A DNA stretch of 30,897 nt, taken from the NCBI GenBank assembly GCA_000493965.1, contig AWNV01000036.1, positions 1 to 30,897 of the forward strand. The letters are read 5' to 3'. The notes under the pieces were generated by a model. That model saw only the letters and a program-made list of their open reading frames with translations. It was not told where the DNA came from and did no database searches. The stretch comes from Candidatus Aminicenans sakinawicola JGI OTU-1 (lineage in GTDB: Bacteria; Acidobacteriota; Aminicenantia; Aminicenantales; Aminicenantaceae). This document shows, in pieces, positions 30,611-30,897 of the stretch (position 1 is the stretch's first letter; every line of letters starts with the position of its first letter). The position numbers and the translations under genes were made by a program.

Positions 30611-30897
30611 TCATATTCCTAGCTTCTGTTTGAATGACCTACGGAGTATATCTTCATAGCTTAAGCAGTTTATAATATCTTTCTTTTCAAGCCACGCCCG
30701 ACGTGCAATCCCCACGCCAAAACGCATCATTTCGAGCCCACCGGCATGATGAGTATCAGTCCCCAGGCTGATCATTATGTTTTTATCTTTGGCCTTCTTT
30801 AAGTAAAATTCGTTTAAATCCAGACGGTCATAATAGGAATTAAGTTCCAGCACAATTCCCAACTTCTGTGCTCCTTCGATGACCTTTTCCAGGTCAA
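30611..30897 (-). CDS. polX: C-terminal PHP domain of a PolX-type DNA polymerase/exonuclease (cut by window edge)
   Basis: The minus-strand frame is open from the right edge of the window to a stop at 30611. The 95 residues seen match the end of the PHP (metal-dependent phosphoesterase) domain of bacterial PolX: LGIVLELNSYYDRLDLN, then the metal-binding SLGTDTHHAGGL, then MRFGVGIARRAWL. In PolX this domain supplies 3'-5' exonuclease and repair nuclease activities after the N-terminal polymerase domain, which is outside the window. The end of the protein looks natural. A stand-alone PHP-family protein is possible but less likely given the MRFGVGIARR signature. Confidence 0.85.
   Translation of the reverse strand, partial: DLEKVIEGAQKLGIVLELNSYYDRLDLNEFYLKKAKDKNIMISLGTDTHHAGGLEMMRFGVGIARRAWLEKKDIINCLSYEDILRRSFKQKLGI

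Overview
The window reads as chromosome from an uncultured, AT-rich, diderm bacterium. Pointers are a class A penicillin-binding protein, a periplasmic HtrA-type protease, a FecR/aromatic-repeat surface protein behind a sigma-54-type promoter, diaminopimelate biosynthesis (dapF) and bacterial tRNAs. The FecR-type protein and overall gene style recall Acidobacteriota/Aminicenantes-like genomes, but that placement is a weak inference; no 16S or other decisive marker is present.

Left third (1-9090): a mobile or accessory segment. It holds the end of an unknown gene, two small membrane proteins of unknown function, a frameshifted livF (branched-chain amino-acid ABC ATPase) remnant, a two-gene module (winged-helix-like protein plus PD-(D/E)XK nuclease), a large type IV coupling-protein-like ATPase that ends in an excisionase-type helix-turn-helix, a lipoprotein-like gene and a tyrosine recombinase. 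The recombinase stops 23 bases before the 3' end of an intact tRNA-Thr(CGU). This is the layout of an element integrated at a tRNA; its other end must lie left of the window.

Middle (9091-27301): core chromosome. On the plus strand are smc and a radical SAM/B12-fold protein (overlapping by 4 bases), then the FecR protein behind a TGGCAT-N5-TTGCA promoter. Next come PBP1A and tmk on the minus strand, with two near-identical copies of a noncoding composite repeat flanking tmk. htrA-dapF (4-base overlap) are on the plus strand, and a minus-strand run flippase-like membrane protein, nrdR, lon, thiL starts from a strong promoter at about 27340.

Right part (27341-30897): an arsenic-type cassette between signs of past insertion. 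A promoter and a cluster of AATATTCAG half-sites precede a Cys-rich AbrB-fold regulator, arsM (arsenite methyltransferase), a TauE/SafE-type permease and a DsbA-like thioredoxin protein with no export signal. The last abuts an IS3/IS481-type transposase remnant, followed by tRNA-Gln(CUG) and the end of a PolX-type PHP domain gene.

The most promising places for something undescribed are the ATPase-winged helix-nuclease-excisionase fusion (4797-7265), the adjacent winged-helix/nuclease pair (2196-4651), the composite repeats around tmk, and the AbrB-ArsM cassette with its clustered operator.
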